Source: Dysidea avara
Lineage: Eukaryota > Porifera > Demospongiae > Dictyoceratida > Dysideidae
DNA: 64,000 nucleotides
Direction: 5' to 3'
NCBI RefSeq assembly: GCF_963678975.1
Contig: NC_089280.1
Span: 2,183,001 to 2,247,000 of the forward strand
Shown here: piece after piece, positions 35,001 to 45,400 of the stretch
Layout: each line of letters opens with the position of its first letter
How positions within the stretch are numbered: position 1 is the first letter of the stretch
Notes under the pieces: model-generated
Told to the model about the DNA's origin: nothing
Database searches by the model: none
What the model saw: only the letters and a program-made list of their open reading frames with translations
Made by a program: the position numbers and the translations under genes

Positions 35001-37705
35001 CATGTAGTGGTGATTTGTGTGTCTAGTGTGATATTTGTAGGTTACTAGTTAGTGAAACTGTTAAACATTTGGGAGGGATTGACATCTTGTTACTCAATGC
35101 TGGTTATTCTCCTCCTTTTAAAGCATTTGTTGATCGGGATGATCCGGTACAATTATTATCATATCATATCATTATATTATCTTGTATTGTAGGCGGAACT
35201 CTTCCTTTATGTGTACAAGTAAGTGTTAAAATAACTGTCTCTGGGAAAACCAGTCTTAATGCCTATTTGCAAGTATTAAGAAATGCTGGCTATAACAAAT
35301 TATTCAGAGTGGTGTAGCTCAGCAATTGCTATTGCCACATGTGCAATATTGTCACACATTTTACACCAATTCCTTACCTTCCAGAGCATCCACGTTTCCT
35401 GTCATTTTAATAGCTTTTTTCATCAGTTTGGCTGTATCAGGTGAGCTTCAGTAGGGGTAGTGGACAGAGGGTGGCTGGGAAGGCATTGTTTTCAAAATGA
35501 AAGAGGAATAAAGTTTACAGCGCAGGTATTTTATCCAACACCACATAACTGTACAGCAACATGTCCACCAAGACTTCATGAACCATTTGTATGCTCACCA
35601 CTGGATTAGGAAGTTTAGCAAATCGAGGTAGAGAACTTTACTCTTCACCATCATATTTGGTGGTGTATCCATGTACCTTTGTGTTTGTGGTGAAAATTTA
35701 AAGTTGCTATCATGGGCAATAAGACCAGGTTTTGTCAGACCCATTCACATATGTGTTGTATGGGAACATCATTCGTATATCCCATCTACTGTATTCATGA
35801 TCCTATTAGATTTCTCTACAACTTTAAGTACAAATCCCATGCACCTTGCTCAATAAATCAACTTTTGAAATACTGATCACACACAGTCGCATGTTCCATG
35901 TCTGGTTGCGTCCAGTTGTTGTTACCAGTAGAGGTGTACTGATCTAATATCAGATTGGTGCCGATCTGCACAATTAAAGCAAAATTGGTTGAACCGATTT
36001 TCTGTAGAAGCTACCGATTCAATACCGAATCACCATGTCTTCAAACATACTAAACGTATCCACTAAAGTATACTACCATTTCCTTGTTGAATATCCATTA
36101 AAAGCTATGAGAAGCCTGTAAACTTACCAGAGGTCCTTGGAGAAAACAATGAATAGTGCTACACCATATCAAATAGTCTAGAACTATAAAATCTCTGCTA
36201 CAACAGCCTACAACTTCCAGGCAATTCTTGGTAGGAGCATGCATTAAAGTATTTGTGGGTGCTGGTTGTCTGGGTGGTGTCCACACCACCATTGGTATTG
36301 ATTCCAGTAACAATACTGTGATCATTACTCAAGTAACATGACCAATAAGCTACCGAAAGAGCAGGCTGTAGAAAGAAACAGGTAAAAGCTATATATATAT
36401 TAAAGTTTTTGTCTAAGGACTTTTCAGCCGTGTTTAAGGTGATATCCCATATATTATGCATCACTTGAAAGGTCAGTACAAGCATGGATACTTAGGCACC
36501 AATAAATATTTCTAACCAGAATCAAAAGCACTCACCCTTCCTTTCTAAATTGTCAGTGATTTCATCTGCCTTGACCTGGCTTCAACCATAGTCCACAGAC
36601 TTTGAAGAAAGGTGCAGTATTAAAATAATAGAAACCCGATGGAATACAAGTTTGATTGAGATACTCTAATAGAGCAGTCATATACTCTAATAAAACAGTG
36701 AGTATAGTGTTATCATATGCAGACATTTCACCGTTTATCACAATTAATACCGATAGTTGCTGATTAACTTTTCAGTACCGCTATAACTAGAAATTCTTTG
36801 AAGAGAAAATCAAGTTGATCTTGTTAGTAGTATGACACCCATTAGTTAAGCATCTTCCTACACCCCTGATTTACAATTGTAAATAGACAATTTATAAAGT
36901 GTGTCTATGCCATTGTGCAAAGTCTGGTCAATTTTATATGTGGAGGGATGTGTGTTTGTATTATGTGGCTTAAGCTAATTGTTCACTAAATATCACTTAT
37001 AACACATTAGGGTGAATGTTCTTCAAGGAGTCTACCTCACCAAGTTTGCAATAGATCACTTGAGGGAAAGTCATGGTACTATACTAGCTGTATCTTCTTT
37101 GGCAGGTACACACACCACTTGTATAATATAATATGAATCATAGCAACCATCATCACCTCAGGATGGTTGGGGGCGCCGTTTGTGACACCCTACAGCGCTA
37201 GCAAACATGCTCTACATGGTAACCATGACAACTTAGTGATTTACCATTATATACATATTGTACAGGATATTTTAGTAGCCTCAATATGGAGTTTCAGTTG
37301 AGACAAGAGAACGTCTCGGTTGTTATAATGCCATTACCTTTCGTGCACACTGCCAGATCCATTGGCAACTTGAAACCTAAAAAAGGTTTGATGTTTGAGC
37401 CAGGGATACCTTCTAAGGTGAGACATTTAAATATGACCCACTACTTTGCTAATGATGTGTAAGGATGGAGGGTGATATTGTACTGCTCCACCACAGCAGC
37501 AAATCTGTGGTTGTAATGAGATGTGATATTTTAATAGGAATGTGTAGAAAGGATGCTCAAGGGATTACCCTTAAAGAACTTATATTACTACGTCACATGG
37601 GATGGTTTCATTATTGGTCACCTCTACTCACTGTGTCCTTACTGCTTTGACTACGCCATCACAATATTTGGAAAGATGTTTTCTGAAACCTATGAAAAAC
37701 TCTAG
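29036..37705 (+). CDS. 11-beta-hydroxysteroid dehydrogenase 1-like SDR, copy C
   Basis: Membrane-anchored NADP(H)-dependent oxidoreductase of the HSD11B1 type. Exons: 29036-29126, 34732-34822, 34873-34989, 35041-35146, 35193-35218, 37011-37105, 37162-37218, 37266-37417, 37538-37705; 300 aa. Start codon ATG in GAAGATGGCG. The N-terminal helix ([15 protein letters not shown]) is followed by TGASYGIG (about 41-48), ILLLNAG (canonical NAG; copies A and D have NAA), SSLAG, and Tyr186/Lys190 in YSASK. Internal exons equal those of copies A and D in length, so all junction phases hold. Intron 1 is 5.6 kb and carries a palindrome, a Gypsy remnant and a Harbinger-like MITE; intron 5 (1.8 kb) carries the block shared with copies A and B. 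Assigning exon 1 to this copy rests on order and phase. No lesions seen; substrate unknown. Confidence 0.85.
29480..29632. mobile_element. Palindromic MITE, second with CGAGGCGAAGCCGAG centre
   Basis: 'gcatgggtagcagtgaaattt' on the left and 'aaatttcactgctacccatgc' on the right are perfect inverses. The arms (about 65 bases) converge on ACGAGGCGAAGCCGAGT. A further piece of the arm ('gggataaatttcactgctac') recurs at about 29792-29815. It lies in intron 1 of HSD copy C. Confidence 0.82.
29921..30125. mobile_element. AT-rich MITE with GTAAATT..GGAAAA ends
   Basis: The left end 'taccgtaaattgggaaaagt' is roughly inverse to the right end 'aaaattttcctgaattacag'. Between them is AT-rich sequence with repeated CGACAAAATTT-like units. 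No coding potential. Confidence 0.5.
30610..30688. repeat. 17-bp minisatellite, about 4.5 units
   Basis: CCAGTATGTATTGTCGA is repeated head to tail, the last units carrying point changes (ATCGCCGA). The small open frames across it are repeat artefacts. Confidence 0.9.
31060..31725 (-). pseudogene. Gypsy-type LTR retrotransposon integrase remnant
   Basis: Minus-strand frames read ALRLSHDVPSAGHQRMDKTL, the integrase zinc-binding segment, and about 400 bases further on TTPYHPQG then RTVERFNRTLLQLP, the end of the integrase core. Stops and frameshifts separate them. No LTRs, reverse transcriptase or protease were found nearby, so it is an isolated, decayed fragment inside intron 1 of HSD copy C. 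Confidence 0.75.
32365..32895. repeat. Degenerate 18-21 bp 'AATTC..TTGCAAA' repeats in inverted blocks
   Basis: From 32375 to 32465 the minus strand, and from 32750 to 32890 the plus strand, consist of degenerate units of the form AATTCNATTGCAAANNNGACA. Both blocks stay open and encode Asn-Ser-x-Ala-Lys-like peptides, facing away from a ~290-base centre. They may be the subterminal repeats of an unrecognised transposon. Confidence 0.55.
33013..33050. repeat. Small inverted repeat
   Basis: CATTTGGTCAGGA and TCCTGACCAAATG face each other across ~12 bases, giving a perfect 13-bp stem. Confidence 0.6.
33182..33735. mobile_element. PIF/Harbinger-like MITE, TSD TTA
   Basis: Ends CACCCTGTTCACACTAGCCC and the inverse of GCTAATGTGAACGCAGTG are flanked by TTA (33179-33181 and 33736-33738). 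Subterminal regions are rich in CGGTTCGG/CGGTACGG units and are far more GC-rich than the surroundings. It carries no transposase and lies in intron 1 of HSD copy C. Confidence 0.82.
33740..34730. other. Intron 1 remainder without recognisable genes
   Basis: A 72-codon frame at 34038-34256 ends CKCCRLHVRPTKKATKSLC. It has no match elsewhere in the window and no start or splice support. Nothing else is recognised. Confidence 0.3.
35930..36860. mobile_element. Composite MITE remnants in intron 5 of HSD copy C
   Basis: GAGGTGTACTGATCTAATATCAGATTGGTGCCGAT at 35932 has the look of a terminus. Matching 'accgat' units occur at about 36000-36025 and 36745. CTCTAATAGAGCAGTC boxes sit at about 36665-36700, and ACACCCCTGATTTAC near 36852 resembles a right end. 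Boundaries and number of elements could not be resolved. Confidence 0.4.
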
Positions 37706-37876
37706 TGTTCAGAGTGACATGCAGTTTGTTAACATGTAGATATATGCACACACCTGACACTTGCAGAGAATTAACATAGGAATGTATTTTGAATACCATA
37801 CCAAGAGAAAAAATGTTTGGTTGTTGCTATTGTTTTGGCATGTGTGGACAAGGTGGCTCCTTATGGCATTACTGTT

Positions 37877-38055
37877 TACCATAATTCACTTTATTTTCAT
37901 GCAAAAAATTTTCATGTAAAAAATATTTTCATATGATTCAGATTTATGTGAATGACTGCTCTATTAGAGTAGTTCGATCTTATTCATGTAAGAAATTTTT
38001 GTACAAGTTTTGCATACAAAAATTATTTTGCAACAAAAAAAGCTAAGTATGGTAG
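37877..38055. mobile_element. AT-rich MITE (family copy 2)
   Basis: Same family as 7262-7440: 'ttcactttattttcatgcaaaa' at the left and 'gcatacaaaaattattttg' at the right, with GACTGCTCTATTAGAGTAGTTCGATCTT in the centre (37954-37981). It lies just downstream of HSD copy C. Confidence 0.6.
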
Positions 38056-38259
38056 CTCCATGTTTATAGTACACATACCCAACTTATAGTGACCAAACTT
38101 CACACATATAGCAGGATTGAAGCAGTGGCTGTAATGTTGTACCTTATGTGTTTACAGATTGTTTATATAGAAATAACATCAAGGGTGGACACGAGGGCTT
38201 GGGAGACATCACTAAATTTTTGTGGGAAACATGTTTGCCGGATGAACTGTAATACTTCA

Positions 38260-40020
38260 TTTATCCTTGTGATAAGATGAGGGACGAAACTTTCACAAAA
38301 TTAAAATCCAATTTTCACTTTTTTTAATTCACGAAAATCTAGAAAACCTTTGCACATTGGTAATATATAGCTGTATGCAATCTCAGCGTTTCATGATTAT
38401 ATTTTCACGAAGCTGTCATTACTCACGAAATTCGCAAAAGCTTCATCGGTAGTGGTGACAATTGTAAGTTTCATTTGTAGCAGTATTATAATAGAAACCT
38501 CCTATGATCCTTATAACACACGTACACTCACCTAAACACCACCTTAGAAAGCTCCCCCAACCATAGAAGAAGCTTTAGAAATTAATTTGGAAGAAATATA
38601 GGCCTTTTAGTATATAATTATATGGAGTCAAAAGGAACCAATAAATGTACTTTTGAAATTGCCATCATTTAGTTATTTTTTTCTTCACTGACAATACAGA
38701 AAATCTGTTCACAGGGATAAACACTGCATTGCTGTCCTTCCTATGTGTGTCGTTCTTCATGTCCATAACCTATTATAGTGCATAATGACATTGATTTTAT
38801 TCTCAAGCAATTTTGCTACTTGTAGGTTCACTTTGCCATTGATCTAAAGAGTGAAGCCTTACTTGTTGCAAGCGGAACCCCAATATGTTAATAAATATTC
38901 AATCTATTTAAGTCATGTTCATTTGGAAACCTAATATCATTACCTTTTAACCACGGTATATTCAGACCAGGTGTCTACTGATCACAGAGCTGCACATGTA
39001 TATAATATTCGCACATACATTTAACATGAGGACTTGTTTGACTCTGGTTTCTTTTGTTTTCACCTTGAGACACCCCCGAGTACTGTATTTTTCGTACACA
39101 CAAGCAAGGCGATGCTTTAAGTGTTATATTGTACTTCCTGGTCGCGTCTGGCTCAATCTATGCTTTCAATTATCAAAACCTTGCTATGGCCACTGTTATA
39201 GTGACCATAATGCTTATACTATCCCTGCAAGAAAATCTCTATTACCCATATTTTTTAAATTGTTTACACTAGTGTGTACATCTATCAAAGTGTGTTAACA
39301 GTGTTTACAACATAATATTAATGTTATGTCAGAAAACTATAGAATTGTCAAGATTGTTAATTCTCATCTTTTTAATTAATTACCATTTTATAATGGTCAT
39401 AGCCACTACAATGCTGCTGACTACAGGTTTTTCTCTAACAACCACTTGTATAAAGAAATGTCTGGTCCCAAGGTGGCCGTTATACACAGGTTCCACTGTA
39501 TTCACTGTGAAAAAAGAGGAATATAAGATGATATATCTAATGGCTTAAACTATACAAATAATCTCAGTATAGTCTTGCATTATACTAACTATCTTATAGT
39601 TTAGTATAAACCCCATCTTATATTATGGGAAACAGATTATACTTTAGTTTAATACACATTCTTCGTATGGCTTTGTTTACTTAACTAAATGTAATAACTT
39701 TTTAGCTTCACCATCAGATCTCATTATTGTCTTATTTTTATAGCTTCACCATCCCATGTGACTTAAGATTTTTTTTACTGTACCAAACAAAGTCATGATG
39801 ATTTTACAATAAGTAGCTACACTTCTGTTAATCACTATATCTATAGCTAACTAGCTTCAGTTTGTTGTGATAATTTCATACACACACATTTTCATATGGC
39901 AAAGCATATAATACCAGAAAAATTAATTATTCAATCTAAGAGTCATACAAATCTAGATTTTCTTGCACAGTTAGCACACCTGCAAAACTTCGTAGTAATG
40001 CTTGTCTAAAATTGAAGGGG
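38260..40020. other. Gene-poor interval between HSD copy C and the 40-kb exon array
   Basis: It contains an AT-rich inverted-repeat region (about 38290-38450) and the minus-strand copy of the repeat at 19885-20110 (about 38510-38800). Open frames such as 38996-39298 lack recognisable domains. Confidence 0.4.
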
Positions 40021-40101
40021 TCAGTGGTGTGCGCATGCGTATTAAATGCAATTAAGTCGCCATCTTTGTCGCTATTGTTGTATCATAGGTTGTAAATGTG
40101 A

Positions 40102-41614
40102 GTGATATGGTGGTGTGCTCGGACGGTGTATCTCGCGGAGAGAGTGTGCGCGATCGGCGCCATCACCACGATGATAGTTATGGACCACAACTGTACATCT
40201 CTGCTGGCCTGTTACAGTAGTGGTGAAGTGGCGCGGTCAAGTGGACAATTCCTTCAATGGCAGCCATCAAAAACAGCTCTAGATGAGTAAGTATTAGACT
40301 AAAATGATAGCTTGTACGATAGGTTTAGCCGTATTAAATTGTTTATTGTGTATTGTATGACAATGGCCTGCAAATGATTCAACTTTGGTGTTGCTGTGTA
40401 CGTATTAGATGTTTTATATCCTGTTATCTCAGCTTATGGCCGATGATGAGTGGACACAGTTCATCAGCCATCAACGGTAAGAGTATGCATGGTCTGCTCT
40501 TATGATTTTGCATATTATCTCTTCAGAGGTACAGTTTCTTGTCGAACCTCTTGGTTCTACAGGCTGTCAGTGTACAACATCTGCAGTGTTAGTTTCCTTC
40601 AATGGCAGCTGCTTCCGTTAAAGAATCTGGTAGCGACCATGTGTGGACTTTTTGGTCTTTTTTCACGGAGTTGTTCAACGTCATCTTCTAATTACTTACA
40701 GCTGTAAGTGCATTAAGCCTGATTGTGTTTTTATTCATTTTCTTTTCAATAGGGTAGGAATTACAGACTTGGTCTCAGTTCTAGGAGATTCTTCATGTTG
40801 CTAACATCTGTAAGTAAGTACACTGAGAGTGTCCAGTATACAATTTATATTTACCTTCGTTTAGGTTTGTGGATCATTTCTTTTGGGAACCGGTCTCATT
40901 TCTTCATGTTTTTCATCAACAGCTGACGGCTGCTACCTCGTCTGGCACTGTAAATGAGTTGAGTGCTTTCAAGAACCTGTTCCATCTTGTTTGTCCTTAT
41001 TTCACTGACCATGCTCGTATTGCTAACAAAAGTAAGTTCACTGAGAGTATGCAAATTATATTATATTTAGTCTTGTTTCAGTTGTACTTAGTGATTACAA
41101 GATTCTTGGACTTGGTTATCAGTGTATCAGATGCTTCTTGTGAGCTTACGTACACATTAGCCCAACAAAGTCACATACTAAGTGGCTGTTTTATGTCTGG
41201 TTAGACTCACTGATAACACCTGTAAGTACACCAAGTAATCCAGAATATGAATTATGTTTGCCTCCTTTTAGGGTTGTGAGACCTGGTTTTATCAGACTTG
41301 TCTTAGTTGTACATGGATTGTCCGTCTCAGTTTTAAAAGATTGTTACAAACTGTAAGTACAATGATTGTTCAGTATATGCATTATATTTACCATCTTTAA
41401 TAGAGTTGTGGGACCTAGCCGCCGTTCTACATGGTAATGCTAGGTTTCCAGACAAGGACTCGGTTTTATGAGATTCTTATTGTTACAAACTGTAAGTCCC
41501 AACAATTGTCCAGAATAAACATTATATTTACCATCTTTATATTAGAGCTGTGGGACAGTTCTACCAGACGGCTAACAGATTGTCATAGAGTTCTACATAG
41601 TGATGATAATACAG
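40102..41614 (+). ncRNA. Possible spliced transcript built from repeated short exon/intron units
   Basis: A CpG-containing, promoter-like start (gtgtgcgcatgcgt, aagtcgccatctttg, near 40030-40070) precedes a series of well-formed splice sites. Predicted exons end at 40286 and then run 40433-40476, 40527-40703, 40753-40809, 40865-41031, 41082-41221, 41272-41352, 41404-41491 and 41546-41614. The last five introns are only 50-55 nt and are related to each other (gtaagtac...ccagaata...ttatatttaccatctttaatag), as are exon parts (GTTGTGGGACC, TTGTTACAAACT). No reading frame stays open through the joined exons: one frame stops in exon 40753-40809. A long noncoding RNA or a decaying gene is therefore likelier than a conserved protein. 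The function is unknown and transcription is unproven. Confidence 0.4.
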
Positions 41615-41639
41615 GTAATTTGTAATGAAGCTTGTGAAT

Positions 41640-42475
41640 TGTATTTACTGTCTTACCTGCTGCAGTTGGATAAAGACTGATAAATGATTTGATACTGTCA
41701 TGGCCAAGGAGACATTGATTTACTAGCTGTACCTATTGTGGTTTTAACATATTTACAGAATTAAATTCTAATTATAGAAATTATTTAATTAAGGTAGCCA
41801 CAGATTATAGGAAAGTAAAAAAGTACAGTAGTATAGTAACCAATATATGGTTGAAATAGGCTTAGTATAGTCTGATAATACACCGCACTATACTAGTGAT
41901 TTAATCTCTAATATATGACTGTCTTAAATGTATTCAATAAGCTTGTTATAGTAAAGTCCTAATCTATTAATATATGCTGTACTATTTCATTCCAATACTA
42001 ACATAATAAGACTGTTATAGACCTTATTATTCTGAGCTTTTTTCACAGTGATTGTTAGCAGAGTAGGTACAATTGAGAGACAACAGAGTACATGACCTGA
42101 TAACAAAGTGCTCACAATGACATTTGGACTATTCCATTCATTAGATACTGAAATGTTTGTGATAATACTACTGCAGGTGCTATGTGCATAATTCTACAAT
42201 GTGCATTATATAGAATATTAGACCATCAAGTGGATATGTAGTCTGTTAACATTTCTTAGCACTTCATTTAGAGGTCAATATCACTCTCCAACACCATCTC
42301 AGCATTAGTGACCACTTCATCAGGGCCATCATCTGGTGATCAACATCAATGATGTCATGATAACATGTGGCCAGCTTACTGTTAGTTGTATCATCATTGT
42401 GTGTAGTGGCTGATAGCTGCTTCCCACAGTAGACTCTGTATACCTGTACAGTGGATAGTATGATGTACATATCCC
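41640..42475. other. Interval downstream of the GABA-B gene
   Basis: No gene is recognised in 41640-42260. From 42264 to 42478 the minus strand holds open frames that may be 3' UTR or an alternative C-terminal exon of the receptor: one frame after a 3' splice-like CACCAG reads DDGPDEVVTNAEMVLESDID and then Leu and stop. Confidence 0.35.
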
Positions 42476-42478
42476 TCA

Positions 42479-45400
42479 TCATAAAGCTATGTTTGACTTT
42501 GCATGCATGTATGTACTCTTGGAATGTTTGTGTGACACCATTTCTACCTGTTAAACTATTATAATATTGTACAAATACAAAACTAATTGTAAACAACATA
42601 GAGTGCACACATGCGGTGTGCTACACACTACACAAAGATTAACCCCAGTATGTACTTACACATACACACACACTACACACACAAGCAAAGCAAAACCTTT
42701 GGTTACTGTCACGCCCACCCAGTGAGCCAGCACTGGGACACCTAGGAGTCATTGCAGGCAAATCTCCTGGTAGCAGGACTGGTAATTCCCGCAGGAGGTT
42801 GTACCATGTCCCACAGTTGAAGGTGTGGGCACCCGAAGCCCCACCTGGACCTTCACCCAGGCCACTATGCGAGACATGGACAGTTGAGCAGTTACTTCCC
42901 CAGTTTACACCAGGTACCCACTGATGTTACAGCTGGGTGAGCTGCTTCTCCAGTTGACACCAGGCCACCAGGTCCCCATTTTAACAGCTGGGAAGACTGG
43001 AGCTGTGTGAGTAAAGTTTTGCGCTCAAGGAAACAGCAACAACACCAATTTTGCATAACCAGGAATTGAACCTGGATTACCAGGCTGATGATGAAGTCAC
43101 TTGGCTATGCTGCCTCACATACGCGTGTGCGCACACACATTCATACACACGAATTCTGCACACAACATACATACATACCTACACATATATGGATTATACA
43201 GTCCACTGCATATGCTCTGTATACATAGTTATAACATGTTAGCTAACCTTTGGTGCAAATAACAAAAAGGTTATTGGGTATAACCAGAGCCATTCACGAA
43301 GTGCCATAACTAGCAGAGCTACCTGTGCATTGTTCACCTCAAGAATGATGACAATCACTTCACACAATGAAGATGGTAATATTGCTAGCATTGTAATCAA
43401 CTTAATGACAGCAAATTTGTGGTATTTCTCATATTTCCGATCCTCAGGAAAATACATCTTTGCCTGGTATGCCAAAAAAATACTTGAATATAGCAAAATA
43501 TTTCTTCCAAATAACAGTACAGAATCAAACACATATTGATGACTTCCTCTACAAGTAAAGTGGACCTTCACATGAGTAGGATCATCCTACAGTAATGGAA
43601 TATTACATTGTTACGAGCAGTCGATATTATCATCTAGTCAAAATAAATTCAACATAATTGAATATATATGCACCTTGAGAAAATCTCTATACAGTACCCT
43701 AATAAAGCAGTCAGATGCTAGATAAAACAATTAACTACGCACAAAATCTTTCACCTGGAAGTATACCCTCCCCAACCTCAGCTATATGATGCCAAAAACA
43801 TGTTTGTAGCCTTGAGCCCCTCCCCTCTCTATATTTTCGGTGCTTCTTTGCCTCCGATTGTAATTATGTGAGGAGACTTTGAGAAAGATGCATGATATTT
43901 TATTTTGTTTATTATGGTTTTACAGCACAAGTGCTGAAGGACTATACCCTGAATATTCTAGCTCTTTCTCCATCCTTATCTCGGAATATCTCTAGATGTA
44001 TATGCCTCTGTATAGTAATATTTGGAATGTTTTACTACTGAACTGGGTGATGAACAAGTTGTCAGCCTGGGGCACAGGGAAAGCAAGCATGTTGTCGCAG
44101 GTCAATGATTCTAGCTCACAACAAAGACTCAGCTCAATATATATCACTCCAATGATGCTTAAACGTGACAGAATGTTATTTGACATTGACTGATGCATTG
44201 CTGCATTGCAATAATTGGTTGAAGTACCTTAGTGTCAGATTATTATCAATGATTAGCAAATGGTCAGAGAAATGATTGCTATGCAGTGTGTCACCAGATA
44301 TGCAGCAATAACTTGCTGCATGTCACATGGTGTCAATTATGGCCACCAAATTCTGGAGGACACTTTTTGCAAGTTATAGATAGATAGCAGATCTACTGCA
44401 CAGCACTAACAGTAACAATGGAGAGTTCTTGATCTTGATAGAGAACATAACTAGAAGAACAACGGCTTATGACAGTACTTATACTACACAGATGAAATAT
44501 TGGTGATATACACCGTATGATATCAGTAACAATGCATATAGATATATTGGTATTGGTACAGCCTAGAATTTTCATCATGGCTACAGAATTATGAGAACAA
44601 CTTTAAACCCAGTGTGCACATATAGGGACCACTGTAAAGGTATTTGCAGTTTAGAAGAAATTAGAGTAACAGCTGTAGAGTTATAAGACAAAACCCAGGA
44701 TCAAAATACTCTAATAGAACAGTCATCAATTTGGCACATATTTCTTGTTGAGGGTGCATTAGGCACTTAAATTAACTGTGAAGAAAATTATTATGTTGCA
44801 ATGGACAAGACTATTACCTCATCAACACTTGTTTCAGATTGTAAAGTGATAGTATTTGTTATAGCTTGGATGATCAGCACCAAGATAGTCGGTGACACTA
44901 TTGCCATGATCAGTACAAGCAAATATTTTTCACTAAGGTGTTTCTGTATGGAACAAACGGGCAAACTAAATTATCACATCTTTGAATGATTCAAACACTT
45001 ACCCTGTAAACCAGTGCATTCAAGATACTTGTGATTTTTCTAGAGTTTTGCCAGATCTTTATGATAATTGTGCCAAGAGCTACTGAGAAAGCTAGTTTTG
45101 TCATCCAATATCTTATCTGAGTATTCAACATCATTTACTAGTACAGCATATTATATTATCGGTACTCACATTACAAATAGCAGTGGTTGCAGCTGTACTC
45201 ATTGTAGGGGTGAGAATGATGGTGTGTAGTACAACTCCAATGAAACCTACTAGAACTGCTGTTAAGATTACAGAGTTGAGGAGATGACTGCTTCTCTTTA
45301 CAACCCTACATGTAGATAATGATCACCATTTTACAGTATAGCCAGCACATGAACTACAGTTACATAGTAATGTACAAGTACTGTAATACAAATGTTCCAG

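Noticed and set aside
35671-35856. Open frame with PGFVRPIHICVVWEHHSYIPST as a separate gene
   Set aside because: It lies inside intron 5 of HSD copy C and is part of the intron block shared with copies A and B; the frame is not kept equally in all three.
40440-40530. C/D box snoRNA suggested by ATGATGA near 40443
   Set aside because: No D box (CTGA) or closing stem was found at a suitable distance.
43062-43113. Possible tRNA gene on the minus strand
   Set aside because: Perfect box B, but the flanking SINE body and tail show it is the head of a retroposon.
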